NCBI RefSeq assembly: GCF_021654285.1
Contig: NZ_JAKFZS010000007.1
Location: forward strand, 186,001-250,000
From: Pseudoalteromonas luteoviolacea
GTDB taxonomy: Bacteria > Pseudomonadota > Gammaproteobacteria > Enterobacterales > Alteromonadaceae
Reading direction: 5' to 3'
Length of the DNA stretch: 64,000 nucleotides
Position numbers and translations under genes: made by a program. How positions within the stretch are numbered: the stretch's first letter is position 1; the number at the start of each line of letters is the position of its first letter. The notes below the pieces were generated by a model. The model worked only from the letters and a program-made list of their open reading frames with translations. It was not told the DNA's origin and did no database searches. Shown in pieces: positions 46,893-56,105 of the stretch.

Positions 46893-47576
46893 GTGTTGGT
46901 AGATGTTTTACAAATTGGTTATTTATCAAGTGTTGTCATTGTTTTTTTGATTACGGTTTCCTTGATATCGATACAACAAGGCTTACCAAAGTTTCAACGG
47001 CTTGAACTTGCATTGTGTTGGCTTATGGTTTTATCACCTGCTGTGGAGCTTATGAGTTTACAAGAGTTTGAGATCCCATGGTTTGCTATCGCATTTATCC
47101 ATGCATCCCCATTATTGCTAGGGCCTTTAATTGTACGCTACAGGCAAGCTTTGACGAATACATATACAGGTTTTTGGCGAACACTTACTCACTTTTTACC
47201 CTTTGTTTTGTTTTTTTCATATCGATTAGTCGATGATGCAGGGGTAACATCTGCGGTAGGAGCCTTGTATCTAACTCAGATCCTTTTTTATCAAGCCAAT
47301 GTAGTCAGAGCTTGCTGGTCGGATCAAGCGTTTCTGCTTTCTCTGAAAGATGCAAAGTATGGGCTTATTCCTCATAGGTTATTGATTGCATTTTATTCTG
47401 TCTTCTCATTGGCTGGTATTGTGCAAATGGTTGGATATCTGTTTAACTTTGAGCAAGTCTGGTTACTACTGCACATGACAAATACGTTCGTGTTTATCTA
47501 TGTCGTGCTTTTGTGCAGAGGTTATATCAATTTATTGCTTAAAAAGTTAGAAAACCTCAACAAGTCCTCTTGCTAG
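46893..47576 (+). CDS. Seven-helix membrane protein resembling the sensor half of membrane-bound AraC regulators
   Basis: 227 residues from a GTG start with GAGG upstream. About seven hydrophobic helices, including ASPLLLGPLIVRYRQAL and LTHFLPFVLFF. This pattern resembles the N-terminal 7TM part of membrane-anchored AraC regulators common in Pseudoalteromonas, which have a GPLLYLY motif and HF(I/L)P. The DNA-binding C-terminus is missing: the frame ends after a short basic tail and a hairpin follows. It is either a truncated regulator or an independent membrane sensor. Confidence 0.55.
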   Translation: MLVDVLQIGYLSSVVIVFLITVSLISIQQGLPKFQRLELALCWLMVLSPAVELMSLQEFEIPWFAIAFIHASPLLLGPLIVRYRQALTNTYTGFWRTLTHFLPFVLFFSYRLVDDAGVTSAVGALYLTQILFYQANVVRACWSDQAFLLSLKDAKYGLIPHRLLIAFYSVFSLAGIVQMVGYLFNFEQVWLLLHMTNTFVFIYVVLLCRGYINLLLKKLENLNKSSC

Positions 47577-47608
47577 CACACTTAAAGTGCTAAAGCTATT
47601 CACCTAAG

Positions 47609-47650
47609 AAGTCGCCACTGCTGATATTTAAGCTGAGTAGGCGACTTTTT
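47609..47650 (+). terminator. Intrinsic terminator after the 7TM gene
   Basis: AAGTCGCC/GGCGACTT stem with a long 23-base loop, followed by TTTG. About 30 bp after the stop. Confidence 0.6.
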
Positions 47651-47717
47651 GTAGTTTTTTGAGGCAATTTAAAGTACGTTTTTACATCACATCATTTAAA
47701 TATACTCACTTAAAATA

Positions 47718-48593
47718 CTATGAGCTAAATGCCGCACGGTTTTGTTCGATAAATTGTTTAAGTGTCGTCAGCGGTCTACCAAGTAGTGCCTCACCATCAG
47801 GGCTGACAACAGCTGCATGGTTATCAGCGAATAAGTTAAATAGTTCAACTAACCCCTCTGCTTGCCATTGTGGCCAACCTGTATCAAGTAATGAAGCCAA
47901 AGTGGTTTTATTATCTGGTGAGATATGGGTGATTTCTGTGTTTAACGCCTCACTGAAAGCATTGGCTATATCCATACCACTTAATAACTCAGGCCCAGTG
48001 ATATTGTAAGTTTTATTTTTGTGTCCGTTTGATGTTAAAACATTGGCTGCAATTTCGCCGATGTCAGACACCAGTAGAGGTGCGAATTTACCTTCTCCGG
48101 TACCAAGGTAAAGTGCCCCTTGTTTGATACCATCGGACCAACCAAATAAATTATCTTGAAAGAAAATAGTACGTAGATGCGTCCAGTTGAGCCCTGATCT
48201 CTCTAAGTACTTTTCTCCAAAGCGGAATTGGCGGCCAAACAAAATCGCCTCATATTCTGCGCCAAATACCGAGTAAAACACAAAGTCCTTAACTGATTGA
48301 GATGCGACAGCTGCGTCAATAACCAATTTGGCATGTTGCTCACGTTCAAATATATTTCCTGTAATGTAAAAGACTTTATCTACATCTTGCATTGATGCGG
48401 CTAGTGTATCTGGCTGTTCAATATTCATAATGCGAGTTTCAAGGTCAGGAAACTGGACTTTTAGCGCTTGGGCTTTTTCATTACTTCGTACGCCAGCAAT
48501 AATGGTGTCTTGTAGGTTCGTTTTTGCGAAAAGGGCTTTGATAGTTGCAATACCGTTTAGGCCAGCAGCACCGATGATAAGAATATTAGACAT
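47718..48593 (-). CDS. NmrA-like NAD(P)-binding oxidoreductase
   Basis: 291 residues of the atypical SDR/NmrA group. GAAGLNGIATIKAL (8-21) is the nucleotide-binding loop. DFVFYSVFGAEYEA and LRTIFFQDNLFG follow the QOR2/NmrA layout, where no classical YxxxK is needed. Such proteins reduce quinones or sense NADP. The substrate cannot be assigned. Transcribed alone, with a good GGAGAA ribosome site. Confidence 0.78.
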   Translation of the reverse strand: MSNILIIGAAGLNGIATIKALFAKTNLQDTIIAGVRSNEKAQALKVQFPDLETRIMNIEQPDTLAASMQDVDKVFYITGNIFEREQHAKLVIDAAVASQSVKDFVFYSVFGAEYEAILFGRQFRFGEKYLERSGLNWTHLRTIFFQDNLFGWSDGIKQGALYLGTGEGKFAPLLVSDIGEIAANVLTSNGHKNKTYNITGPELLSGMDIANAFSEALNTEITHISPDNKTTLASLLDTGWPQWQAEGLVELFNLFADNHAAVVSPDGEALLGRPLTTLKQFIEQNRAAFSS

Positions 48594-49165
48594 AAGTATT
48601 TCTCCAATTGATTTAGTTTTTGCTTTGATGGAGCTATCTTATGTTTAATTTTTTAGATTGAATATTTCTTAAATTAGCGCTATTCATTCGTTTATCTGGA
48701 GTGTTTTGTTTTTTTATAGGCTTTTTGAAACGCATCACCTGCTTATCGTTTTGCGGGGAATGGTACAAGGGCTTTGAACGCTGTCACAAAAGCATTACTT
48801 ATACAAAGTGTATGAGAGGCGGTGGCGTAATCGTTATAGGTTTCTCGTCACGAGATAAAAAGCCGGTTTATTGTCTTAGTTTTCAATAAAAGATAAATAC
48901 TGTTGTTATATAAGTGTCGAGAGATCAATTTGATTGAATGCAGATTACTTGCTCTCCGGTCATATAAAACAAGCCGCAATACAGGCTATATTTTAAACAT
49001 GATGTTTACTCAGTTCTTGCTGTACTTAATCTGATTTTACGAATGACATGTTCGAAAAACTCAAGAAGTTGTAATAGCTATACTGAGGTAACCTTATTAA
49101 TACCAAATATTGAAAAGTCGTTTATATCAATAATACGGCTATTTTAACTGCTAAAAGGTAGAAAT
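48594..49165. other. Intergenic region before gdhA
   Basis: About 570 bp between divergent genes, expected to hold the gdhA promoter. A 62-codon open frame at 48701-48889 was rejected for lack of coding character and ribosome site. Nothing else recognised. Confidence 0.4.
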
Positions 49166-50509
49166 ATGTACGATGATTTGACACTTGAACACTTTATGGA
49201 AGGACTTATAAAGCGTAACCCACATGAACCTGAGTTTCATCAAGCAGTAAAAGAGGTGGCGGAGTCTGTAATTCCCTTCATTAATAAAAACCCTCAGTAT
49301 AAATTGGCGCATATTCTTGAACGAATGACTGAGCCGGACAAAGTAGTTTCATTTAGAGTTTCATGGGAAGACGACGACGGTAATATTCGTATAAATCGTG
49401 GGTATCGGGTTCAGTTTAATAACTCAATTGGACCGTATAAAGGAGGGCTTCGTTTTGACCCTTCAGTTAATTTGAGCGTTTTAAAGTTTTTAGGGTTTGA
49501 GCAAACATTTAAAAACAGCTTAACAACATTACCAATAGGTGCAGGCAAAGGTGGCTCAGACTTTAGCCCTAAAGGGAAGTCAGATCGCGAGATCATGCGT
49601 TTTTGCCAATCATTTATGACGCAGCTCTATCAACACATTGGGCCAAATATGGATGTACCTGCTGGTGATATTGGTGTTGGGTCTAGAGAGATCAGCTATC
49701 TTTTTGGCCAATATAAACGGTTAACGCATCAGTTTGAAAGCGTGTTAACTGGCAAGTCGCTTGAATTTGGTGGCAGCTTAATTCGTACTGAGGCAACTGG
49801 CTATGGCAATGCTTATTTTATGCAAGCGATGCTCGCGCATCAAAAAGAAGAGATAGCGGGTAAAGCATGCTTGGTTTCAGGTTCTGGAAATGTTGCATTG
49901 CATTGCGCCGAGAAAATTATCCAGCTTGGTGGCAAAGTACTCACGCTGTCTGACTCTAGCGGTACTCTATATGTCGCTGAGGGCATAGATCAGGCTAAGC
50001 TGGAGATAATTAAAGATGTAAAAACAAGGCAACGAAAACGTCTTAGTGTATTGACTGAACAGTTTACTTGTGAATTTTACGAAGGTAAAAAGCCATGGCA
50101 TATTCAAGCTGAACTTGCATTCCCATGCGCGACTCAGAATGAACTGACTGATCAAGATGCTAAAACTTTGGCTGACAATGGCTGTATTGCGGTTTCGGAA
50201 GGTGCGAATATGCCATGTACTCCAAAAGCTGTACAAATATTTTCTGAGCGCAGTGTGTTGTACGCGCCAGGAAAAGCATCAAACGCGGGTGGGGTTGCAG
50301 TATCTGCATTGGAGATGTCGCAAAACAGTATTCGTATGTCTTGGTCTGAGCAGGAGCTAGAGCAAAAGTTACATGACATAATGCAGCAAATTCATGACCA
50401 GTGCGTGAAATATGGTAGTAAAAATGGCCAAGTTAACTATGTAGATGGCGCGAATATCGCAGGTTTTATTAAAGTTGCAGATGCTATGCTCGCGTATGGT
50501 GTTGTATAG
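49166..50509 (+). CDS. gdhA: NADP-specific glutamate dehydrogenase
   Basis: 447 residues, the hexameric bacterial size. Conserved blocks are present: YRVQFNNSIGPYKGGLRF, the catalytic-lysine segment LPIGAGKGGSDFSPKGKSD, VPAGDIGVGSREI, and the NADP fold starting VSGSGNVALHCAEKI. The usual GGGKGG glycine is Ala here (GAGKGG). It makes glutamate from 2-oxoglutarate and ammonia. Monocistronic with AAAGGTAG ahead of the ATG and a hairpin downstream. Confidence 0.95.
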   Translation: MYDDLTLEHFMEGLIKRNPHEPEFHQAVKEVAESVIPFINKNPQYKLAHILERMTEPDKVVSFRVSWEDDDGNIRINRGYRVQFNNSIGPYKGGLRFDPSVNLSVLKFLGFEQTFKNSLTTLPIGAGKGGSDFSPKGKSDREIMRFCQSFMTQLYQHIGPNMDVPAGDIGVGSREISYLFGQYKRLTHQFESVLTGKSLEFGGSLIRTEATGYGNAYFMQAMLAHQKEEIAGKACLVSGSGNVALHCAEKIIQLGGKVLTLSDSSGTLYVAEGIDQAKLEIIKDVKTRQRKRLSVLTEQFTCEFYEGKKPWHIQAELAFPCATQNELTDQDAKTLADNGCIAVSEGANMPCTPKAVQIFSERSVLYAPGKASNAGGVAVSALEMSQNSIRMSWSEQELEQKLHDIMQQIHDQCVKYGSKNGQVNYVDGANIAGFIKVADAMLAYGVV

Positions 50510-50520
50510 TTTTCAGGTAA

Positions 50521-50550
50521 AAGCTTAAGGTGCGTGCTTGCCTTAAGCTT
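50521..50550 (+). terminator. Hairpin after gdhA
   Basis: Perfect ten-base stem AAGCTTAAGG/CCTTAAGCTT with a ten-base loop, 11 bp after the stop. No T tract. Confidence 0.6.
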
Positions 50551-50591
50551 CATAACAGCACTTAGATATTTCTTTAATTAAAGGATTAGTT

Positions 50592-51326
50592 TTGTCGTGT
50601 CGTAAAGTTTTTGCAATTCCCGGTACCATGTGTAACGAGCTGCTCTGGAGTAAACTCAGTGCTTTGCTTGGAGAAAGTATAGAGATAATCCATTGTCCTA
50701 TCCAAAACACTCAGAGTTTAGATGCACTGTGTGAGGGGGTGATATCGTTTATTCTAACAAGTTTAGATGAACGTGACCCAAGTGCGCTGTCAGAGATTAA
50801 TCTTATGGGTTTTTCAATGGGGGGTTATATTGCATCCTATTTGGCGACTAAACACCCATGTTATTTTAAACGCTTGTTTATTGTGTCAAATAGTCCAACT
50901 CAACTACTAAAACACGAAATTGACGCTAGAAAAGCAACGCTTGCTTATCTTCAAATAAATAATTACCAAGGGATCAGTACGCTCAAGGCTAAAGCATTAC
51001 TAGATATAACAAGTGCTGATAAAGAGGGTATTATTAATATAATCAAGCAAATGGATAGAGAGCTTGGCGAACAAACACTCGTAGAGCAATACCAGTGCAC
51101 AACTACTCGAGAAGATTTGCACACTCAATTGCTTAGTTTGAAGATCCCGATTTATTTTTGCTACAGTACAAATGATAAGCTCATCAATGAAAGTTGGTTC
51201 AACAAGATAAAGCAAACTCATCTGAGTGAATACATTTTTGAAATTGAGGGAAGTGGACATATGCTGCCTCTGGAAAAGCCGCAAAGGCTGGCTGGACTTA
51301 TCAAGGCTTGGCTAATTTCATCTTAA
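50592..51326 (+). CDS. Alpha/beta hydrolase
   Basis: 244 residues from a TTG start with AAAGGA about eight bases upstream. The alpha/beta-hydrolase nucleophile elbow GFSMGG sits near residue 75, with FAIPGTMCNELLW as the oxyanion strand. SGHMLPLEKPQ near the C-terminus supplies the catalytic His, and the acid is probably Asp in STNDKL. Cytoplasmic, substrate unknown; the fold is that of small esterases such as BioH or MenH. Bio genes are far away, so a BioH role is only a possibility. Confidence 0.8.
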   Translation: MSCRKVFAIPGTMCNELLWSKLSALLGESIEIIHCPIQNTQSLDALCEGVISFILTSLDERDPSALSEINLMGFSMGGYIASYLATKHPCYFKRLFIVSNSPTQLLKHEIDARKATLAYLQINNYQGISTLKAKALLDITSADKEGIINIIKQMDRELGEQTLVEQYQCTTTREDLHTQLLSLKIPIYFCYSTNDKLINESWFNKIKQTHLSEYIFEIEGSGHMLPLEKPQRLAGLIKAWLISS

Positions 51327-51372
51327 ATTTACTGACGTCTTGTCTATTATGCTTTTAAAAAAGGATTCTGTA

Positions 51373-51699
51373 GTGAAGTATATTTATGGTTTATTATGCG
51401 CTTTGGGCGTAATAGTGCCTTTCAGTGCATTTGCCCCTTGGTTATTTTTATATGGTTTGGATCTCATTAAATTATACGAGCAGATAAGCGCTGATCCGCT
51501 TGCCTCTTTTGCTTGGCTTGATGTGATTGTATCTGCGATTGTGCTGATTATATTTATTTTTCATGAAGGAAAAAAACTGGGTGTTCGTCATTTATGGTTG
51601 CCTATTGTTAGCACCATGATGGTAGGTGTGTCTTTTGGATTACCATTATTTTTGCTAATGAGAGAGCTGCATGTGGAAAAGGTGAGAGTGCAAATCTAA
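51373..51699 (+). CDS. DUF2834 family membrane protein
   Basis: 108 residues from GTG 51373, chosen because AAGGA lies seven bases upstream; the frame is open 33 bp further up. Three membrane helices with PFSAFAPWLFLYG, DVIVSAIVLIIFIFHEG and LPIVSTMMVGVSFGLPLFL are the DUF2834 pattern. Function unknown. It follows the hydrolase gene closely and may be co-transcribed. Confidence 0.8.
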   Translation: MKYIYGLLCALGVIVPFSAFAPWLFLYGLDLIKLYEQISADPLASFAWLDVIVSAIVLIIFIFHEGKKLGVRHLWLPIVSTMMVGVSFGLPLFLLMRELHVEKVRVQI

Positions 51700-51906
51700 A
51701 AGCTGCGGTCCAAGTCCGAGCTCACTCTTAATAATAAGCTATGTTTTGTTGCAAAGCTGACGCTGCAACCATCTAATTAAGTAAAAATATGACCTATATA
51801 TGAAGAATCACATTCTTTGCAAGATCATGTATTTCCATTTTTCTTATATGGAGTTAGCTTAATAGTTGCTTTATATACAATGGAATTTTAATAAAGGATT
51901 ACTGAT

Positions 51907-52410
51907 ATGAGAAGAATACTTGCTGCGCTACTTGCCTCATCGATTTGCCTACCTGCTTTTGCTAACGAGACTACCAATAAAGACTGGGTCACCAATACAG
52001 GTGGTGACGAGCATTATTTTGCAGCCACGGTCAATAATAGTGATCATGTTTTTGGCAAATATTGTTATTTTGATAGCGAGCAATGCCTATACCTTCTTAG
52101 TGTTGATATTACGTGTGACAAGGGTGAGAGTTATCCAGTACTTGTCAATGCTGAGTCTGGGTCGTTAAACGTTAACCTTGTTTGTGGTGATGAAATTGAC
52201 GAACAGAATGTAATGATTTTTGATGACTTTGATGAAATTGAAAGAACCACCAAAGACAGTAAGCAATTTGGTATTGCGATCCCCATGGAAAGTGGTCAGT
52301 TTTTGGTGTCTCGATTCAGTTTATCAGGCGCAAAACGCAGTATAAATATTATGACAAGAAAGGCTGAGAAGCGTTTAGCTGAGCTGAGTTCTGATAGTGA
52401 GATGTTGTAA
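51907..52410 (+). CDS. Small secreted protein, unknown function
   Basis: 167 residues with a signal peptide ending AFAN-E. The mature part has four cysteines (KYCYF, EQCLYL, ITCDKG, LVCGDE), probably two disulfides, then a charged helical C-terminus (residues about 145-167). No family was recognised. AAAGGA precedes the ATG and a strong terminator lies downstream. Confidence 0.65.
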   Translation: MRRILAALLASSICLPAFANETTNKDWVTNTGGDEHYFAATVNNSDHVFGKYCYFDSEQCLYLLSVDITCDKGESYPVLVNAESGSLNVNLVCGDEIDEQNVMIFDDFDEIERTTKDSKQFGIAIPMESGQFLVSRFSLSGAKRSINIMTRKAEKRLAELSSDSEML

Positions 52411-52514
52411 CCAGAGTTTTAAATCATAAGTCCATGAAACTTAGCTTAACATTATGATAGGTATAGATGAGCCTACAAAGGTTAACTAAGCATTTTTAAA
52501 ACATATTTTTATGT

Positions 52515-52539
52515 AGCACGGTTATTACCGTGCTTTTTA
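52515..52539 (+). terminator. Intrinsic terminator
   Basis: Stem AGCACGGT/ACCGTGCT with loop TATT and a T run, about 105 bp past the small secreted protein. Confidence 0.85.
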
Positions 52540-52591
52540 TTTTACGAACAATTTCATTGACCAAAAATCGGTTAACGCGATACAAATCTAT

Positions 52592-54718
52592 TTATTTCAT
52601 TACGAGTTCGACGACTTCTTTTTTAGCTGATATTCGAGCTCGGACTACAATTTTTTCATTGTCTATATCACTAATATTTGAAAAGTTACTAGGCAGGTTT
52701 CCTAACACTTTTAGTTCGCCGTTAATTAGATTATATGACCACAGCTCGCGTTTATTGTTAGTACCAAAAATCGTGTTTTCATTAATGATAAATTGTTGTT
52801 CATCTGCGCCATACCCATCTAAAGCGGTTATTTGTTCCGCTTCTATTGCTCCTGTTAACCAAAACCTATCCATGTGGTCTGTATAAATAAGCTTTCCTTG
52901 CTCTGATTTATCGGCCCAGTTTACGCGTTTATCAGTCAATAGATGTGTTTCATTTGTCATGAGGTCGTATTCCATTAGTTTTTTTGTGCCTCGTACGTTG
53001 GCAAATGTCAGCGCGATATGACGTGTTTTGTCCCAATGTAGTAGCTCAATAATGGGGTGCTGGATGTTATGCTGAGTTTGCTTACCATCAAGCTGCAATT
53101 GTATAAGCTGATTATTAACACTCACGAGTAAATCGGCTCCGTCCTGTGACCACTTCATTGCAGATATATCGCTGTCTATCGGGAAATTCGATAATTGTAT
53201 TGTCGTATGTCCATCATGGATCCAAACTTGGTCTTCTCCTGAGCGGTCTGACGATAAAGCCAGTAGACTTCCGCTAGGTTGTAAAATACCTGTGTTATCA
53301 GACATCGTTGAGCGCGCAACTATATAGTCATCTAATTTCTTGTGTGCTTTAGACAGCTTTGCGAAAGGGATTACGGCAATATCGAAATCAAAAGTCCCTT
53401 TTATGATCAGCGCTTTGCTGCCATCTGGGTGGAAGTTCGGGGAGAAGGCAGGTTGATCTAGTGGTATGCTTACATTGTGTAACGAGCCATCATAAGAGAG
53501 TGTGAAAAATTGTCGACCAGTACTAAAAATGAGATGATCTTTAATTGGTGAGAAGTTGGCATACACATTAATATGCCGACGCGCCTCAGGAGTAAACATA
53601 ATTGGGTTACTTGAGAGTAATTCACCGCCAGAGGTGAGGATTTCTATATAATGCTGGCTGTCTGCATGGATGCTGATAACCGCAAATAAGTCGTCTTTTG
53701 GTGAGTAATCATAGTGGATAATATTCCCATCGGTGACGTTATGAATAATACTGCTTTCATTTTTTTCGGGAGAATAGCTTATTAGCTGCCATTGAGTAGA
53801 CTCTCGTTGTAACAGTGCGATATTGTTGTTGTTCAACCAGTGAGGTGATCTGATCTCTGAGTTTTTACACTCGAGTAAGATGTTCATAGGCTGTGGTGCT
53901 TGTAGTGCTTTCGCAAACTCCATACTCATCAACTGATAGCACTTTTTTTGTATCACAGGTTTTTCACAGTTCATGGTGCGAATAAACACAAGCTCTTTGC
54001 CATCAGGGGAAAAACTATGGCTTCCATAGCTGTCTATATGCTCTGTCAGTTTGTGCTCTTGTTTCGTTGTTAAGTTTTTAGCCCAAATATTATTAACGCA
54101 TTCATCTTCTGAAAAGCGGTGAAACATAATATAGTTGCCATCTGGCGAGTAGATACTTGCAAATTCTTTACCGTCAGACGCCGTTAGAGCCCGAATTTCA
54201 CCTACGGAAAATAGTTGAGGTTCATCTTGTGTTGCAAAGTGAACTCCAACGAAGCTGCATAGTATGACAAGGATAAAAAGTAGTAGTCGCGTTTTTTTCC
54301 AATATAAGACTGTCTCAGGAGAGGTTTGCTCGTAGTGATCAGGCGCGACATGATGATCTGAGGAATTCATGTCTACTTGAGCAGAAGCTTGCTCAGAATC
54401 ACTGAGCCATTTAACCGGACACTCTAAACTATAGCCTTGTTTCGAGTGGGTTTTGATATAGATTTGTTCTTTGCCGTCATCACCTAGGGCTTTTCGAAGT
54501 TGTGCAATGCAGCGTTGTAAACTGTTAGGTGAAACTACGGTATCTGGCCATACCTTTGAAAGCAGAACCTCTTGGCTGACTACTTTGCCTTGTTTTTGTG
54601 CCAAGTAGGTCAGTACTGATAACGCTTTAGGCGCGACGACTTGCGGCTGTTGATTTTGTGTGATCTGATTTCTGGATAAGTCGACATAAAATTCACCAAC
54701 CCAATATTGCTTTGTCAT
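52592..54718 (-). CDS. Membrane-bound ToxR/CadC-like transcriptional regulator with TolB-like C-terminus
   Basis: 708 residues. An OmpR-type winged helix occupies about 1-105 (VVAPKALSVLTYLAQKQGKV, WPDTVVSPNSLQRCIAQLRKALG, KTHSKQGY). A single membrane helix follows at about 143-162 (LLLFILVILCSFVGVHFA). A periplasmic TolB/PD40-type beta-propeller makes up the rest, with repeated SPDGNYIMF, SPDGKELVF and HPDGSKALI blades. Such regulators sense a periplasmic signal and bind DNA from the membrane. The target genes are unknown; the divergent neighbour is an interrupted small gene. Common in Pseudoalteromonas and Shewanella. Confidence 0.88.
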   Translation of the reverse strand: MTKQYWVGEFYVDLSRNQITQNQQPQVVAPKALSVLTYLAQKQGKVVSQEVLLSKVWPDTVVSPNSLQRCIAQLRKALGDDGKEQIYIKTHSKQGYSLECPVKWLSDSEQASAQVDMNSSDHHVAPDHYEQTSPETVLYWKKTRLLLFILVILCSFVGVHFATQDEPQLFSVGEIRALTASDGKEFASIYSPDGNYIMFHRFSEDECVNNIWAKNLTTKQEHKLTEHIDSYGSHSFSPDGKELVFIRTMNCEKPVIQKKCYQLMSMEFAKALQAPQPMNILLECKNSEIRSPHWLNNNNIALLQRESTQWQLISYSPEKNESSIIHNVTDGNIIHYDYSPKDDLFAVISIHADSQHYIEILTSGGELLSSNPIMFTPEARRHINVYANFSPIKDHLIFSTGRQFFTLSYDGSLHNVSIPLDQPAFSPNFHPDGSKALIIKGTFDFDIAVIPFAKLSKAHKKLDDYIVARSTMSDNTGILQPSGSLLALSSDRSGEDQVWIHDGHTTIQLSNFPIDSDISAMKWSQDGADLLVSVNNQLIQLQLDGKQTQHNIQHPIIELLHWDKTRHIALTFANVRGTKKLMEYDLMTNETHLLTDKRVNWADKSEQGKLIYTDHMDRFWLTGAIEAEQITALDGYGADEQQFIINENTIFGTNNKRELWSYNLINGELKVLGNLPSNFSNISDIDNEKIVVRARISAKKEVVELVMK

Positions 54719-55307
54719 AGAGCCTCTATTTCACTTGTTTTATTTTTTATTATTGAATGAAACGCCATCAGAATACCGACGTTAGATACAAAATTCAAAC
54801 AAGTAACTAGTTGAATGATATATTTATAATTGCTTAGGAAAGAGTCGTAATCAGTGTGTATTTACTGGTAGTTTCTTGAATTAAAGCACCTGAAAATTTA
54901 AACGAAGAAGCGGAAATGCTTTTTATTATTTGCTCGATAAGGTGTCAGGGTATTGAAAAATGGGCTGCGTATCTAAAAAACACCGCACTTTGCCTGTTAA
55001 ATATAGTGTAAGTGTATATTCTGAAGAAGCGTTAGCTAAAACACTTAGGAAATATGGCCGTGGACCATCTACTTATCACTCGTTAGATATATGGATATGT
55101 GATACTTAGTGCTTTGTTATACCTATTTTCCTAAGTTATGTGTTTTACAGTATCCAGTTTCATTCTAAGGTGCTGATTTTATTTTTAAAAACTCATTGTA
55201 CTGTGATATTGTCTAAAGTGTTATTGAGCAATTAAATAAGATCGTTGCTGAGACATTTAATCTTGTTTTGCCATTTGGTTTAACACGTTTCTAAAAGGAA
55301 ATAGTTT
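54719..55307. other. Intergenic region between the membrane regulator and an interrupted gene
   Basis: About 590 bp, AT-rich. It contains one possible 49-codon gene (54960-55109), listed separately; no other feature was recognised. Confidence 0.4.
54960..55109 (+). CDS. Possible 49-residue protein
   Basis: The open frame runs from ATG 54960 to TAG 55107-55109 and starts MGCVSKKHRTLPVKY. AGGG lies about ten bases upstream. The composition is plausible for a small protein (basic first half, one internal helix EEALAKTLRKYG), but there is no homologue known to me and no conserved motif. It could equally be a chance frame or the remnant of a larger gene. Confidence 0.25.
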   Translation: MGCVSKKHRTLPVKYSVSVYSEEALAKTLRKYGRGPSTYHSLDIWICDT

Positions 55308-55757
55308 ATGCTAAGAGTCAGTTTTGGCGTGGTTTTGTTGTGTTGGGGAATGATGGCCTATGCAAACACCAGTCATCCTTTAGCTGCTTGTATGTCTTTA
55401 CATGAAATTGCGGCTTCAACATTGGAGCAAAAATCAATAGGCCAGCCTAAGCAAGTACTCTTGGCAAGATTGTCACCAAAGTAAGTTTTAGCGCAATCAG
55501 AAATGATCAAACCAGCAGACATTATTGCTTTGAATATGCATGAAATAATTGATGAAATATATGACTTTCCGCCAGTTCCTATGGATGTATATGGGCAGTA
55601 TGCAGTGGAAAGGTGCATTAGGCGAGTTGATAATTTTCCCATATCATCTTATGAACTGATACATCCAAAATTACAGCAATGTGTGAAAATGGGTTCTCGT
55701 CAAGCAATAGCTGATTGCGTAACTGATACGCTTGTTAATACTCAACAGCACAGTTAA
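55308..55757 (+). pseudogene. Small secreted protein gene interrupted by an in-frame TAA
   Basis: The ATG at 55308 has a good ribosome site (AAAAGGAAA) and codes for a signal peptide ending AYAN. The frame stops at a single TAA (55482-55484) after 58 codons, then remains open in the same frame for 91 codons, to 55757. Restoring that codon gives a 149-residue secreted protein with a coherent C-terminus containing cysteines (VERCIRRV, LQQCVKMG, IADCVTD). One C-to-T change (CAA to TAA) would explain it. No family was recognised. Confidence 0.6.
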
Positions 55758-55837
55758 ATTTAATCCTTTTAACTATGAGCCTTTAGTGTCTATTTATATG
55801 GGGATATTAGGATTACTGGTTTTGATATTAGAAAGTA

Positions 55838-55880
55838 AAATCGCGCATTTATCTTTTATCCAATGCGCGATTGATTTTTT
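55838..55880. terminator. Bidirectional terminator between convergent small genes
   Basis: Stem AATCGCGCATT/AATGCGCGATT with a 12-base loop, followed on the plus strand by GATTTTTT and on the minus strand by TTTTAC. Confidence 0.75.
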
Positions 55881-55904
55881 ATACTATTTAATTGTTACTT
55901 GTAC

Positions 55905-56105
55905 TTATGCACAGTGAATTGGGTGTGTAGTAGGGCAAGCGCAGCCAGTTTCATACGGTAAATTTGATGGGCAAGTGCCATCATTGTATGTATTTGGAGC
56001 ACAGCCAATTGTTCTCCAAAAGCCACCTGCGATATTGGGTGTTTGCGCATTGGCAAGTTCTTTTTGTTGGCTGAGGTTTTTCAGTTTTTTCTTATTTAGT
56101 TTCAT
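55905..56105 (-). CDS. Gly-Gly-leader precursor peptide, cysteine-rich core (peptide 1)
   Basis: 66 residues. Residues 1-28 form a basic, amphipathic leader that starts MKLNKKKLKNLS and ends TPNIAGG. The Gly-Gly is a classic processing site for C39-type peptidase-transporters. The predicted core (29-66) has five cysteines (C35, C45, C55, C57, C65), with Pro, Gly, Asn and Thr, and no basic helix; it ends HPIHCA. The leader matches that of a second gene at 63117 in 16 of 28 positions. AAGGAAAA precedes the ATG. No modification enzyme or exporter is adjacent, so it is an orphan precursor of a secreted or modified peptide (inference). Confidence 0.75.
   Translation of the reverse strand: MKLNKKKLKNLSQQKELANAQTPNIAGGFWRTIGCAPNTYNDGTCPSNLPYETGCACPTTHPIHCA

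Noticed and set aside
48701..48889. 62-codon open frame upstream of gdhA
   Set aside because: No ribosome site or recognisable pattern; likely chance.
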